Of a stretch of 17,389 bases of DNA, positions 1 through 6,577 are shown one piece after another. The first letter of the stretch is position 1, and each line of letters opens with the position of its first letter. Origin of the DNA: Chloroflexota bacterium (GTDB lineage Bacteria; Chloroflexota; Limnocylindria; Limnocylindrales; CSP1-4); assembly GCA_021785115.1 (NCBI GenBank), contig JAJYGO010000157.1, positions 1 to 17,389 of the forward strand, in the 5' to 3' direction. A model generated the notes under the pieces. The model was given only the letters and a program-made list of their open reading frames with translations, did not search any database and was not told the DNA's origin. Made by a program: the position numbers and the translations under genes.

Positions 1-141
1 TATGACCGGCGGGGGATGACCCTGCAGCGGCTCTCGGAGCTCTACGCCGAGGAGGGCATGGTCGGGGTCAAGGTGCGCTTCCGGGTGGGCGGCGCCGTGC
101 GGATCGCGGACGCGCTGCGGGTGCTGCGGGTGCCGGCGTAG
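1..141 (+). CDS. Phage major capsid protein, HK97-like, C-terminal fragment
   Basis: The frame is open from base 1 to a TAG at 139-141 and gives 46 residues ending in GGAVRIADALRVLRVPA. The start lies outside the window. The pattern of a Tyr/Glu-rich helix, then VGVKVRFRVGG, then an alanine, then a short hydrophobic end resembles the last strand and tail of HK97-fold major capsid proteins, where an R-x-x-G turn precedes 'xxAxxxL'. The identification leans on position: a connector, head closure and tail genes follow in the order expected after a capsid gene. With so short a fragment another virion protein cannot be excluded. The next structural gene is 2.6 kb away because a cassette intervenes. 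Confidence 0.55.
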   Translation, partial: YDRRGMTLQRLSELYAEEGMVGVKVRFRVGGAVRIADALRVLRVPA

Positions 142-395
142 GGGACAAAGGCGTCGCCCATCGGGGCTGCACTCAGGGTCGGGCGGCGGCATCAGTCGGG
201 GTTGGTGCCCGGGGAGCTTCATGAATACGAGGGTCTATGTCCCGTCGAGCCTTGGTCGTTCGCTCGTTACAGTTGCGTCAGCACTGTCGCGTGTGGTCGA
301 CTTCGGATTGTTAGAGCTGTCTGCGAGAAATCCTGCATCCGGATTGCAGAGCGGGGCCCCGGCCCGGGGTGCTCCCGCTCAGGGAGGGGTTCGAC

Positions 396-1139
396 ATGGC
401 GGACGGACCTGAACTCTGCACTAGCTGCGGGGCTGCCCTTGTCGAGGACGCCGCCTTCTGTGCACGATGCGGCGCCCGAGTTGGGCCTCCTCCTCCCGCC
501 GATAGCGGTCAGAGCGCCGCGAGCGAGGCCGAGCGTCCGGGCCCGGGCGCGCATCCCATCCCGCCGCCACCCCCGGCGTCAGTGATCCCGCCGCCACCCC
601 CCGCTCCTTCAAGAGGTCCGCGACGCAGGAGGTGGCTCCTCTTGGCGCTGACGGCGATCCTTGCACTGGTTCTAATTGGGGCACTGGCAGGGCACGGCGG
701 AAACGCGACGAAGTCGGCTGCAAGTTCAACCAAGTCGGTGCCAAGCGCGAGCCAGGCGTCGCCGTCTCCTGCTGCCACGTACTCACCGGCTCCCGTCCCG
801 AGCCCGGACGGCACATTCACGAATAGCTGCGACTACGTGCTTGGGGACTTCTCAAGCTACACGAGCACCGGCTATCGGTTCATCGCCCAGGCGAACCTCA
901 ACAACACGGGGAACATCGGCATCAACGTCAGGGTGGTCGCGTCATGGGATCAGGTCGGGACAAGTTCCATCGTGCGGAAGAAGGTCGTCGGGCTCAAGCC
1001 CGGGCAGGAGAAGACCCTCAACTTCACGGTCCCCGTGGGACAGAACGAGATCGACCTCATCCAGGCCGTGGCCATCGGGCAAGACGACTGCAAAGTGACA
1101 GCGACCATCACAGGGACCTGGGGAGCGGTGCAGGGATAG
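396..1139 (+). CDS. Zinc-ribbon, proline-rich, single-pass membrane protein with extracytoplasmic beta domain
   Basis: The product has 247 residues. An N-terminal zinc ribbon has Cys8, Cys11, Cys22 and Cys25 (CX2C-X10-CX2C). A Pro-rich linker (about 31-75) carries two PPPPP runs, followed by a basic RRRR stop-transfer signal and one membrane helix (about 80-99). A Ser/Pro/Ala-rich stalk follows, then a C-terminal domain (about 145-247) that reads as a beta sandwich with two cysteines. The order predicts a cytoplasmic ribbon and an exported C-terminal domain. ATG 396 is chosen because an AGGAGG-like site (AGGGAGGGG, 381-389) precedes it; the longer GTG 369 would bury that site. The role is unknown. 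It precedes a PASTA lipoprotein on the same strand and sits inside a phage structural cluster, so cargo or superinfection exclusion is possible but unproven. Codon use looks less GC-extreme than the flanking virion genes. Confidence 0.8.
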   Translation: MADGPELCTSCGAALVEDAAFCARCGARVGPPPPADSGQSAASEAERPGPGAHPIPPPPPASVIPPPPPAPSRGPRRRRWLLLALTAILALVLIGALAGHGGNATKSAASSTKSVPSASQASPSPAATYSPAPVPSPDGTFTNSCDYVLGDFSSYTSTGYRFIAQANLNNTGNIGINVRVVASWDQVGTSSIVRKKVVGLKPGQEKTLNFTVPVGQNEIDLIQAVAIGQDDCKVTATITGTWGAVQG

Positions 1140-1255
1140 AGCACGCCAGCAGCAGGAGCCACGACACGCGTCGCGCGCGACGAGGGCAGGGCCCTCCTGT
1201 CGGACCGCGATGGCAGGGGCCCAGCCTCGCGAGGCGCGAGAGGAGAGTCGGGGAG

Positions 1256-2032
1256 ATGGATAGGCCGAAGAGTCGAGCTGGTGTTGTGGCCGTCGCCGTC
1301 TGCCTCACGGGATTCCTCACCAGTTGCACCAACCCCACAGCCCATGGGGGGATATCCCCCGGGCCTTCCGCCGTGAGCGCGAGCAGTCCAACGAGTCCTC
1401 CTAGCCCTTTCACCATGCCGAATCTGGTTGGCCTTCCGCTCCAATCTGCCCAGGCGGACGTTGCGTCCGCCATCGGCAGGTGCGGGGCATGTGACGTCAG
1501 CGTGGAAACCGGATCCAGCTACTCGTTCAAGCCAGCGGGGATCGTCGTGGCCACGAACCCCCCAGCGGGCACGAAGGTCTACCCCGGGGGGGCAATCCTC
1601 CTGACCGTCTCGCGGCGTATCGCCACGGAAGTGGCTACGGAGGTGGCGGCCGCACTTTCGACGAGCGTCACCTACGTCGTGGCCACGAGCAGGGCTGGCT
1701 ACGTCCTAGAGTGCAACCAGTCCCCGTGTCAGGGCGACGCCTACAAGGTGCCCTTCGGCAGAGCGCTTATTCTTGGCGGCGGAGTCATCTCGGCCCAGGG
1801 GCGGAGTGGCTTCTACGCCATCAAGTCGGCGGTTGAAGGCAGCTTGGGGGTTCTGAAGGGCGAGGGGTTCAGGTTTGTATTATTGGCAGCCAGCAAGACC
1901 ATTGTCATGGGGTACACGTTGACGGACTGGCTGAACTTCGGGACATGGAAGCAGCCCTCAAGTCCGCTTCTTGGCCTTATCACTGCGCCAAGCCTCCTCA
2001 AGTATGCGACGGCAGCGGCACCAGTTCCCTAG
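1256..2032 (+). CDS. PASTA-domain lipoprotein
   Basis: The product has 258 residues. The N-terminus is a lipoprotein signal: basic MDRPKSR, a hydrophobic stretch, and lipobox LTSC with Cys24 as the lipidation site. A Ser/Pro linker follows. One PASTA domain spans about 54-120, with the hallmarks MPNLVGLPLQSAQADV, a central NPPAGTKVYPGG and LLTVSR. The remaining ~135 residues, with another Cys pair (ECNQSPC), are not recognised. PASTA domains bind muropeptides or beta-lactams or act as wall spacers, so this protein should sit on the outer membrane face near peptidoglycan. ATG 1256 follows a GGAGAGTCGGGGAG purine tract. An in-frame upstream extension lacks a signal peptide and is rejected. It lies 116 bp after the zinc-ribbon gene and may share its transcript. 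Its place among phage head genes is odd. Confidence 0.82.
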   Translation: MDRPKSRAGVVAVAVCLTGFLTSCTNPTAHGGISPGPSAVSASSPTSPPSPFTMPNLVGLPLQSAQADVASAIGRCGACDVSVETGSSYSFKPAGIVVATNPPAGTKVYPGGAILLTVSRRIATEVATEVAAALSTSVTYVVATSRAGYVLECNQSPCQGDAYKVPFGRALILGGGVISAQGRSGFYAIKSAVEGSLGVLKGEGFRFVLLAASKTIVMGYTLTDWLNFGTWKQPSSPLLGLITAPSLLKYATAAAPVP

Positions 2033-2116
2033 GTGCCAGGCGTGGCTCCAGCCCGCGTTATCAGGCCGACGGCGACTGACGTGGCCCGTTGCTGAGTCAG
2101 CCCTCCCCCTGCCAGG

Positions 2117-2582
2117 TCACGACGTCGAGAATGAATCGCCCTGGGTTCGATGGAGACTCCACGGCGGATCCCTTGAACCCGCCAGCCTGAGGACTGTCGG
2201 CTTCGCCGACTCGCTGGCGAGGATGCCGGTGGCGCACTTGATGGCTTCTTGGATTGCTTCGCCGAGCCCAACAGTTGCCTTCTGCACCCCGGGCGTCGCG
2301 ATCAGTCGAACCTCTGCGAGGGCGTCGAGACCCTCGTCGAGAAGCCTCATGAAGCGCCGATCGGACCGTCGAAAGTGCCACGGTGTGAGTGAGCCAGCGA
2401 CGAAGGCATTGGTCCGGTTGGTGACGCCCGTGAGATGCGTATACGCGGCACGTCTGGGTTCATCGAATCGGACCCGGTACTCGCGCCTCCGCCGGCGCTC
2501 CTCAGGTCAGGAACATTCCCAGCGCTCCGATGACGACGCCGAAGAGTGTGGCGGCTGCGGGGAGGATCTGCGCTTCCGTCAT
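2117..2582 (-). pseudogene. Small membrane protein gene, split by a +1 frameshift
   Basis: Two frames join into one plausible protein. The first starts at ATG 2582 behind AAGGGGA (6 nt spacing) and encodes an N-terminal membrane helix, MTEAQILPAAATLFGVVIGA plus LGMFLT, ending at a TGA (2504-2502). The second frame is open from 2506 to 2117. It continues EERRRREYRVRFDEPRRAAY and then a helical domain with EVRLIATPGVQKA. A TM helix followed by an Arg-rich stretch and an 'RraaY..l' helical domain is a familiar layout for actinobacterial hypothetical proteins. Skipping one base at ACC-TGA (2504) restores a continuous reading of about 154 residues. It could be a disabled gene, a sequencing error or programmed frameshifting. 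The last ~25 residues also look unnatural, and another frame (reaching 2097) may hold the true end. It converges on the PASTA gene. Confidence 0.5.
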
Positions 2583-2733
2583 GTTCTGTCCCCTTCACGC
2601 TGGACTCCTTGCGAATCGGAGCTCCGCGAGAGTGGGCTCGGAGACCCCCTGCACCGAGCGGCGCGCGCAGATGCGCGACCTGTCTTGGTTTCGCTCGGAT
2701 GCTGGCAACCGTGGACGAGCAGAGGGGAACGTG

Positions 2734-2973
2734 ATGAAGGTTCGCATGCTGCAGGCGGTGGGGGTGGCGCCGGAGGCGGCGCACACCGGGGTGCTCGATC
2801 CCGGGGCGGTCGGGGAGGTGCCGGAGGAGCTCGGGGCCGGCTGGATCGAGGCGGGGCTCGCCGAGGCGGCCGATCGGGGCGAGGAGGCCACGTTCCGGCT
2901 GGGGGCTCCGGTGCGGGCGGCGCGCTCGCCCGGGCGGGCGACCCGGCGGGCGCCGGAGCGGGCGGCCAGGTAG
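2734..2973 (+). CDS. Small phage structural-cluster protein
   Basis: The product has 79 residues and starts MKVRMLQAVGV. ATG 2734 follows AGAGGGGAA (2721-2729); GTG 2731 is an equal alternative. The first half alternates beta strand and turn and carries a 'G-x-V-G-E-V-P-E-E' turn followed by WIEAGLAEAA. The C-terminal third is Arg/Ala/Pro-rich and probably disordered. Small proteins of this kind often lie between capsid and connector genes in actinophages. I cannot name a function. Its pattern recurs in the ORF at 4184. Its stop is 3 bp before the connector start, so it belongs to the same translational run. It is the first virion gene after the accessory cassette. Confidence 0.65.
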   Translation: MKVRMLQAVGVAPEAAHTGVLDPGAVGEVPEELGAGWIEAGLAEAADRGEEATFRLGAPVRAARSPGRATRRAPERAAR

Positions 2974-2976
2974 GTC

Positions 2977-3516
2977 GTGGGCTCGTTCGCGACCGTCGGG
3001 GAGCTCGCGGCGTTCACCGGGCGGGACCTCTCGCAGCAGGATGCAGGGGCACTCCTCGCGCTCGAGCTCGCCTCGGGGGCGATCGTCGCCTGGTGCGGGC
3101 AGGCGATCGAGCGGGTCGTGGGCGACCTCGCGCGCCTGGACGGCGTGGCATCTGATCGGATCGTGCTCCCCGAGCGGCCGGTGACCGCCGTCGGCGAGGT
3201 CCGGATCGGCGGAACCGTCGTTGACCCACAGGCCCTTGCCCACTCGGCATCGGGCGTGCTCGCTCGGACCGACGGCGGGGACTTCTCCGCGCCCCCGGGC
3301 GGGGTGCAGGTCACCTACGACCACGGCTACGACCCGATCCCCGAGGCGGTGCGAGCGGTCTGCCTGCAGGTGGCGGCCCGGGCCCTCGCAAACCCCGAGG
3401 GCATCCGCCAGGAGGGGATCGGGGGCTACTCGGTCACCTACGCCTCGGCCGGCGTGCTGCTTCGAGACGACGAGCGGGAGGCGCTGGCCGGGCTCCGGGA
3501 CCGGGGGGCGTGGTGA
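2977..3516 (+). CDS. Phage head-tail connector protein (gp6-like)
   Basis: The product has 179 residues. It has an N-terminal helical bundle (TVGELAAFTGRDL..., about 5-50), then LPERPVTAVGEVRIGGTVVD, then GGVQVTYDHGYDPIPEAVRA and EGIGGYSVTY near the C-terminus. The 'LPxRPV..V..V..GG' strand pair, the 'V.VTYDHGYDPIPE.V' motif and the 'E-x-IGGYSVTY' motif typify the gp6/gp15-like connector family. That family forms the ring beneath the portal and links it to the head-closure protein. GTG 2977 has a CAGGTAGG site just upstream. It overlaps the next gene by a few bases, as expected of co-translated virion genes. Confidence 0.88.
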   Translation: MGSFATVGELAAFTGRDLSQQDAGALLALELASGAIVAWCGQAIERVVGDLARLDGVASDRIVLPERPVTAVGEVRIGGTVVDPQALAHSASGVLARTDGGDFSAPPGGVQVTYDHGYDPIPEAVRAVCLQVAARALANPEGIRQEGIGGYSVTYASAGVLLRDDEREALAGLRDRGAW

Positions 3517-3842
3517 GCCTCGCGCGGCTGCTCGCCGACGTCGTGACGATCGTCCGCCCGGTGCTCTCGGACAGAGACGCCTACCACAACCCGGTGGAGG
3601 GCTCCGAGGCCCGCTGGGCATCGCCGGCGCGGATCGTGGAGCGCTCGGGGGAGGAGCCGGCGCCCGGGGAGGGGACGGAGGTCTCGGGCTGGACGCTCGT
3701 GGTGCCGGCAGGCGCGGACCTTGAGGGCTCGGACCGCGTGGAGTGGGGCGGGCGCGTCTTCGAGGTGGTCGGTCCTCCGGTGCGGGCGCGCTCGCCGAGG
3801 GGCGAGCACCACCTGGAGGCGAAGCTCCGGCTGGTGGAGTGA
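3510..3842 (+). CDS. Phage head closure / head-tail joining protein
   Basis: The product has about 110 residues. Key stretches are VTIVRPVLSDRDAYHNPVEG, a central beta region (WTLVVPAGADLEGSDRVEWG) and GRVFEVVGPPVRARSPRGEH near the end. A 'V.V..g.v..V.gpp' strand followed by a conserved basic or His turn and 'HHLEAKLRLVE' matches small SPP1 gp16-like head-closure proteins, which plug the connector and bind the tail. Two tandem GTG codons (3510, 3513) could start it; both overlap the connector stop. It lies directly between connector and gp10-like genes, which supports the call. Confidence 0.75.
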   Translation: MVSLARLLADVVTIVRPVLSDRDAYHNPVEGSEARWASPARIVERSGEEPAPGEGTEVSGWTLVVPAGADLEGSDRVEWGGRVFEVVGPPVRARSPRGEHHLEAKLRLVE

Positions 3843-3851
3843 GGGGGCGCC

Positions 3852-4184
3852 GTGGCGCGGTTCGTCTACCGATCGGCGGTCGAGCGCGAGCTCGCCTCCG
3901 GCCCCGCGATGGCGGGGATCGTTCGGGCCGTCGCCGAGGAGATCGCCTCGGGCGTGCGCGCGGAGATCCCGCTCGGGCCCGGGCGCTACGGGGAGCACCT
4001 GCGGGAGAGCGTCGAGACGAGCCTGGAAGAGACCCCCCGGGGGGTGCGCGCTCGGGTGGCGCTTGGGAAGTTCACGGGGCGCTTCTACGAGTTCGGGACC
4101 TCGAGGATGCGCGCGCGCCACCCGCTTCGCTCGAGCGCCGAGCGGGTGGTCGGGGCGGGGAACGTGACCGAGGGAGGCCGCTGA
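3852..4184 (+). CDS. HK97 gp10-like phage protein
   Basis: The product has 110 residues: an N-terminal helix (ERELASGPAMAGIVRAVAEE), then AEIPLGPGRYGEHLRESVET, a beta pair (RARVALGKFTGRFYEFGTSR) and a closing helix (HPLRSSAERVV). The sequence 'F-Y-E-F-G-T-S-R-M-R-A-R-H-P-L' is the signature of HK97 gp10-like tail-component proteins, where the more usual form is 'yyvEfGT.....hPflrpA'. They act in head-tail completion. GTG 3852 follows GAGGGGGCGCC. The stop overlaps the next ATG in TGATG (4182-4186), which indicates translational coupling. Confidence 0.85.
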   Translation: MARFVYRSAVERELASGPAMAGIVRAVAEEIASGVRAEIPLGPGRYGEHLRESVETSLEETPRGVRARVALGKFTGRFYEFGTSRMRARHPLRSSAERVVGAGNVTEGGR

Positions 4185-4408
4185 TGCGGGTCGTGATCGC
4201 CCACCCCTGGCGCGGGCACGCGCCGGGCGAGGTGCTGGAGCTTCCCGGGGAGGTGGCGGGGCCGCTCGTGCACGGGGGCTGGGCGGCGGTCGCCGGCGAG
4301 GGGGCCGGGGAGGGGGATCTCGATGGCGCGCCCGACGCTCCCGGACACGCTGGCGGCGGCGATCGCCCACCTCGCGGCGGACCCCGACGTCGCGGCGATC
4401 GTCGCTGA
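4184..4408 (+). CDS. Small phage structural-cluster protein, overlapping the tail terminator
   Basis: The ORF has 74 codons and starts MRVVIAHPWRGHAPGEVLEL. It is coupled to the gp10-like gene by TGATG. The first ~45 residues form a compact pattern (short strand, 'aPGEVLELPGEVAGPLVHGGWA') that echoes the protein at 2734. The last ~28 residues are Gly/Arg/Pro-rich and overlap the tail terminator gene by 86 bp, so that part is probably unstructured. Small proteins of this kind are common in actinophage clusters, with no assigned role that I can give. It could also be a chance reading, but the coupled start and beta-like N-terminus favour a real gene. Confidence 0.45.
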   Translation: MRVVIAHPWRGHAPGEVLELPGEVAGPLVHGGWAAVAGEGAGEGDLDGAPDAPGHAGGGDRPPRGGPRRRGDRR

Positions 4409-4718
4409 GGGGATCGGCTCGAGGCTGCCGGCGCGGGCGCGGCTGCCCTTCCTCGCGGTCTCGCGGATCGGGGGCGGGGCCGACGTCCACGCCTTCATGG
4501 ACCACGCGCGGCTGCAGGTCGACTGCTGGGCTCGGGGCGAGGAGGAGGCGTTCGCGCTGGCGCGGGCCGCGCACGCGGCATTGGTGGCGCTCTCGGGGCC
4601 GGCCCAGGGAGCGGTGGTGGGCGGCGTGGAGACCACACTCGGGTTCCGCTCGCTGCCCGACCCCGACACCGGGTGGGAGCGGGTGGCGTTCGAGGTGCTG
4701 GTGCACGCGCACCGGTGA
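4323..4718 (+). CDS. Phage tail terminator / tail completion protein (DUF3168-like)
   Basis: The product has 131 residues. The N-terminal helix TLPDTLAAAIAHLAADPDVA is followed by VAEGIGSRLPARARLPFLAV, a long central helix (EEAFALARAAHAALVALSG) and a beta end FRSLPDPDTGWERVAFEVLV. The phrases 'LPFLAVSRIGGG', 'RLQVDCWA' and 'AFALARAAHAAL' fit the family of small tail-completion proteins that cap the tail tube (lambda gpU / HK97 gp10-neighbour DUF3168 type). ATG 4323 has the purine stretch GGGGAGGGGGATC before it. It lies immediately before the tail tube gene, the classical position for a tail terminator. Confidence 0.82.
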   Translation: MARPTLPDTLAAAIAHLAADPDVAAIVAEGIGSRLPARARLPFLAVSRIGGGADVHAFMDHARLQVDCWARGEEEAFALARAAHAALVALSGPAQGAVVGGVETTLGFRSLPDPDTGWERVAFEVLVHAHR

Positions 4719-4733
4719 GGGGAGGAGCCTGGG

Positions 4734-5297
4734 ATGGGAAACGACGCCACGCAGCTCGTGGTCGCCGCCGGGGGCGGGCGGCTGATGGTCGCGCCGAAGG
4801 GGACGGTCGCCCCGGTGGACTCGCAAGCCGCCTGGGGGCAGGGGTGGATCGACCTCGGCTACATCGCAGAGGACGGCCTCGGGATCAAGCCGGAGTCAGA
4901 GACCAAGGACGTCACCGCCTGGCAGTCGCTGTTCCCGGTCCGCAAGATCGTGACCGGGCGAAAGCTCACGTTCTCCTGCGCCCTGGAGCAGTGGAACCGG
5001 GAGACGCTCCCGCTCGCGTTCGGCGGGGGCGCCCCGGTCGCGGGCGCAGGCGCCGGGGAGGCGCGCTATGACCTCCCCCACGACGGGGCGATCGACGAGC
5101 GGGCGTTCGGGATCGAGTGGCAGGACGGCGCGAAGGCCTACCGGGTGATCGTCCCCCGGGGGCTCGTGACCGACGTCGGGGAGATCAAGCTCGCCCGGGG
5201 CGCCGCCTCGGCCCTGCAGGTCACCTTCGAGGCCGAGGGCGACGACAACGGGATCGGCTACCTGCTGACGAACGACCCCGCGCTGCAGCCGGGTTAG
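4734..5297 (+). CDS. Major tail tube protein (siphovirus)
   Basis: The product has 187 residues, start ATG 4734 with GGGGAGGAGCC just upstream. The N-terminal half has GRLMVAPKGTVAPVDSQAAW, then GWIDLGYIAEDGLGIKPESE and TKDVTAWQSLFPVRKIVTGR. The C-terminal half has FGIEWQDGAKAYRVIVPRGL, VTDVGEIKLARGAASALQVT and FEAEGDDNGIGYLLTNDPAL. The order 'W.dLGyi.edGl...p......v.aWQs..pvR....g......f...E.n.et' is the well-known pattern of actinophage tail tube proteins, which stack as hexamers round the tape measure. It is the last contiguous tail gene before a 1.3-kb interruption by an opposing gene. A long-tailed, non-contractile virion is implied, since no sheath gene is present between terminator and tube. 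Confidence 0.88.
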   Translation: MGNDATQLVVAAGGGRLMVAPKGTVAPVDSQAAWGQGWIDLGYIAEDGLGIKPESETKDVTAWQSLFPVRKIVTGRKLTFSCALEQWNRETLPLAFGGGAPVAGAGAGEARYDLPHDGAIDERAFGIEWQDGAKAYRVIVPRGLVTDVGEIKLARGAASALQVTFEAEGDDNGIGYLLTNDPALQPG

Positions 5298-5647
5298 GGA
5301 CGGTGGTCGCCGCGACGGCGGACAGCGAGGGATCGAGCAGCGGGCAAACCGTGAACACGAGATGGGGCGACAGCGGGAACCCGGAGGAGACCGACAGCTC
5401 GTGCAGGTAGGTCAGCCCGCCGCTGCGGCCTGCACTGATCAGTCGAGTTGCACGGCCGCGAGCATTTCGCTGACGGTCCCGTCGATGACATGCATGGCGG
5501 GGCTGTCAGACGCACTTGTTATGGCGCGCTGCGCCCGCTCCCGAGCCGTCGATCCGGGCGGTTTCCCGGGCACGACGTTCCCCGACGTCCTGCGCTCAGA
5601 TCAGGCGCTACACGCGCTGCACGAAAGGCCGTGCCGGCACGCCGGCT
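5298..5647. other. Gene-poor stretch between tail tube and metallopeptidase gene
   Basis: No confident gene is present. On the minus strand a short frame (5600 to 5439, about 53 codons) ends in SPAMHVIDGTVSEMLAAVQL plus D and has protein-like composition over its last 30 residues. It has no clear start or ribosome site and may be the stump of a gene broken when the neighbouring cassette arrived. I see no convincing terminator with a T-tract for the tail tube transcript. The lower GC compared with 2734-5297 suggests the stretch came with the cassette. Confidence 0.35.
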
Positions 5648-6517
5648 CTATCGCCACCGTTGAACGGCCCAACCGAGGGTCTGGCTGACCTCAGCGCTGA
5701 GTAGCGGCGCCAGCGCCGCCGCCGTCGCGTCGGCAGTGGGGAGACGATCGGTTCCGTGGAAGCAGTCCCAGAATCGAACGAGGCCGTCCTCGCCGTCGGC
5801 CTCAAACATCTTCGCCGCGATGCGCTGCCACCGGTACTGGTACCAGACGTAGTTCAGCGGGTCCATCGGGTTCTCCCCGCCCGTGTAGTGGGCCTCGAGG
5901 TCCTCCAACGTGCTGTAGCCCTCGGCGCGCATCCGAGCGGCAAGACGCCGGCTCTGCGACCCCGCGGCGGACAGCGCCTCGAGTGTCTGCAGGCGCTCCG
6001 GCTGCTTGGTCGCGACGAACGCGTGCAAGGCCAGGTTGGCGAAGATCTCGCCCAGCCAAAACGTGGGCAACCTGAGGTCCCCGAGCACCTCGAACGCGTG
6101 GCCGAGCTCATGAAGCGTGATGAGGTCGAAGAAGGGCTGGAGGTCCAGGCCGCCTGCGCCGTCGGGGTAGGCCGCGAGGAGTCGGTTGAAGCCGCGTGGC
6201 GACGCCTCACGAAGGTCCTCACCGATCGCCACCCAGAAGTCGCCGCTTCCGGCGGGTATCACGAGGATGCCAGGACGGATCTGACCGTCGTCGTCGTTGA
6301 AGAACGGCAACCCGTAGGGCTGCCTGCTCTTCCAGTCCGCCTCATCGGCGACGATCAACGCAATGTCGGGCTCGACACCGCAGAACAGCCGATGAAAGTA
6401 GACGTATGCGTCCGCGGCTATGTCGGCTGCGGCCTGCGCACGCGCCAACGCCCCTCCGCTGTAACGCACCTCAAACGGGTAGCCGCCAAGCCGGGCAAGT
6501 TCTGCTCCGATCACCAC
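5648..6517 (-). CDS. HExxH zinc-metallopeptidase-like protein
   Basis: From GTG 6517 the product has 289 residues and no signal peptide or membrane helix. The active-site helix LITLHELGHAFEVLG has His136, Glu137 and His140. The second helix PTFWLGEIFANLALHAFVA supplies a candidate third ligand, Glu157, 17 residues after the second histidine; this is the gluzincin pattern. Upstream are strands with DIALIVADEADW and GQIRPGILVIPAG. The C-terminal half is helical, with DPLNYVWYQYRWQRIAAKMF. The substrate is unknown. GTG 6517 is chosen because a TAGGCT -10 box ends 7 nt before it, which implies a leaderless mRNA. A longer reading to 6706 runs backwards through the tail chaperone gene and is rejected. 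It lies antisense between tail tube and tail chaperone, a typical moron position. A cytoplasmic protease or a catalytically altered relative are both possible. Confidence 0.75.
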   Translation of the reverse strand: MVIGAELARLGGYPFEVRYSGGALARAQAAADIAADAYVYFHRLFCGVEPDIALIVADEADWKSRQPYGLPFFNDDDGQIRPGILVIPAGSGDFWVAIGEDLREASPRGFNRLLAAYPDGAGGLDLQPFFDLITLHELGHAFEVLGDLRLPTFWLGEIFANLALHAFVATKQPERLQTLEALSAAGSQSRRLAARMRAEGYSTLEDLEAHYTGGENPMDPLNYVWYQYRWQRIAAKMFEADGEDGLVRFWDCFHGTDRLPTADATAAALAPLLSAEVSQTLGWAVQRWR

Positions 6518-6524
6518 CGCACGA

Positions 6525-6530
6525 AGCCTA
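6525..6530 (-). promoter_or_regulatory. -10 box for a leaderless metallopeptidase transcript
   Basis: On the minus strand TAGGCT fits the actinobacterial TAnnnT -10 consensus. It is followed by TCGTGCG and then GTG 6517, so transcription would begin at or next to the start codon. No good -35 hexamer is visible 17-19 nt upstream. Confidence 0.5.
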
Positions 6531-6577
6531 GTTCTTGGTGCGATCCCGCGCTCGACTCTTTCCCCCGAGGAGGCTCC

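Noticed and set aside
221..412. Small plus-strand ORF (63 codons) with a GGGGAG site, ahead of the zinc-ribbon gene
   Set aside because: Its second half is a low-complexity Gly/Ala/Arg string and it overlaps the better-supported gene start at 396. Nothing in it resembles a fold.
2347..3621. Long minus-strand ORF (424 codons) over the connector genes
   Set aside because: It is Arg/Pro/Gly-rich noise antisense to well-recognised phage genes and follows from the high GC content.
3438..4826. Long minus-strand ORF (462 codons) over head-closure to tail-terminator genes
   Set aside because: Antisense shadow with His/Arg/Pro-rich composition and no domain pattern; all the sense genes are recognisable.
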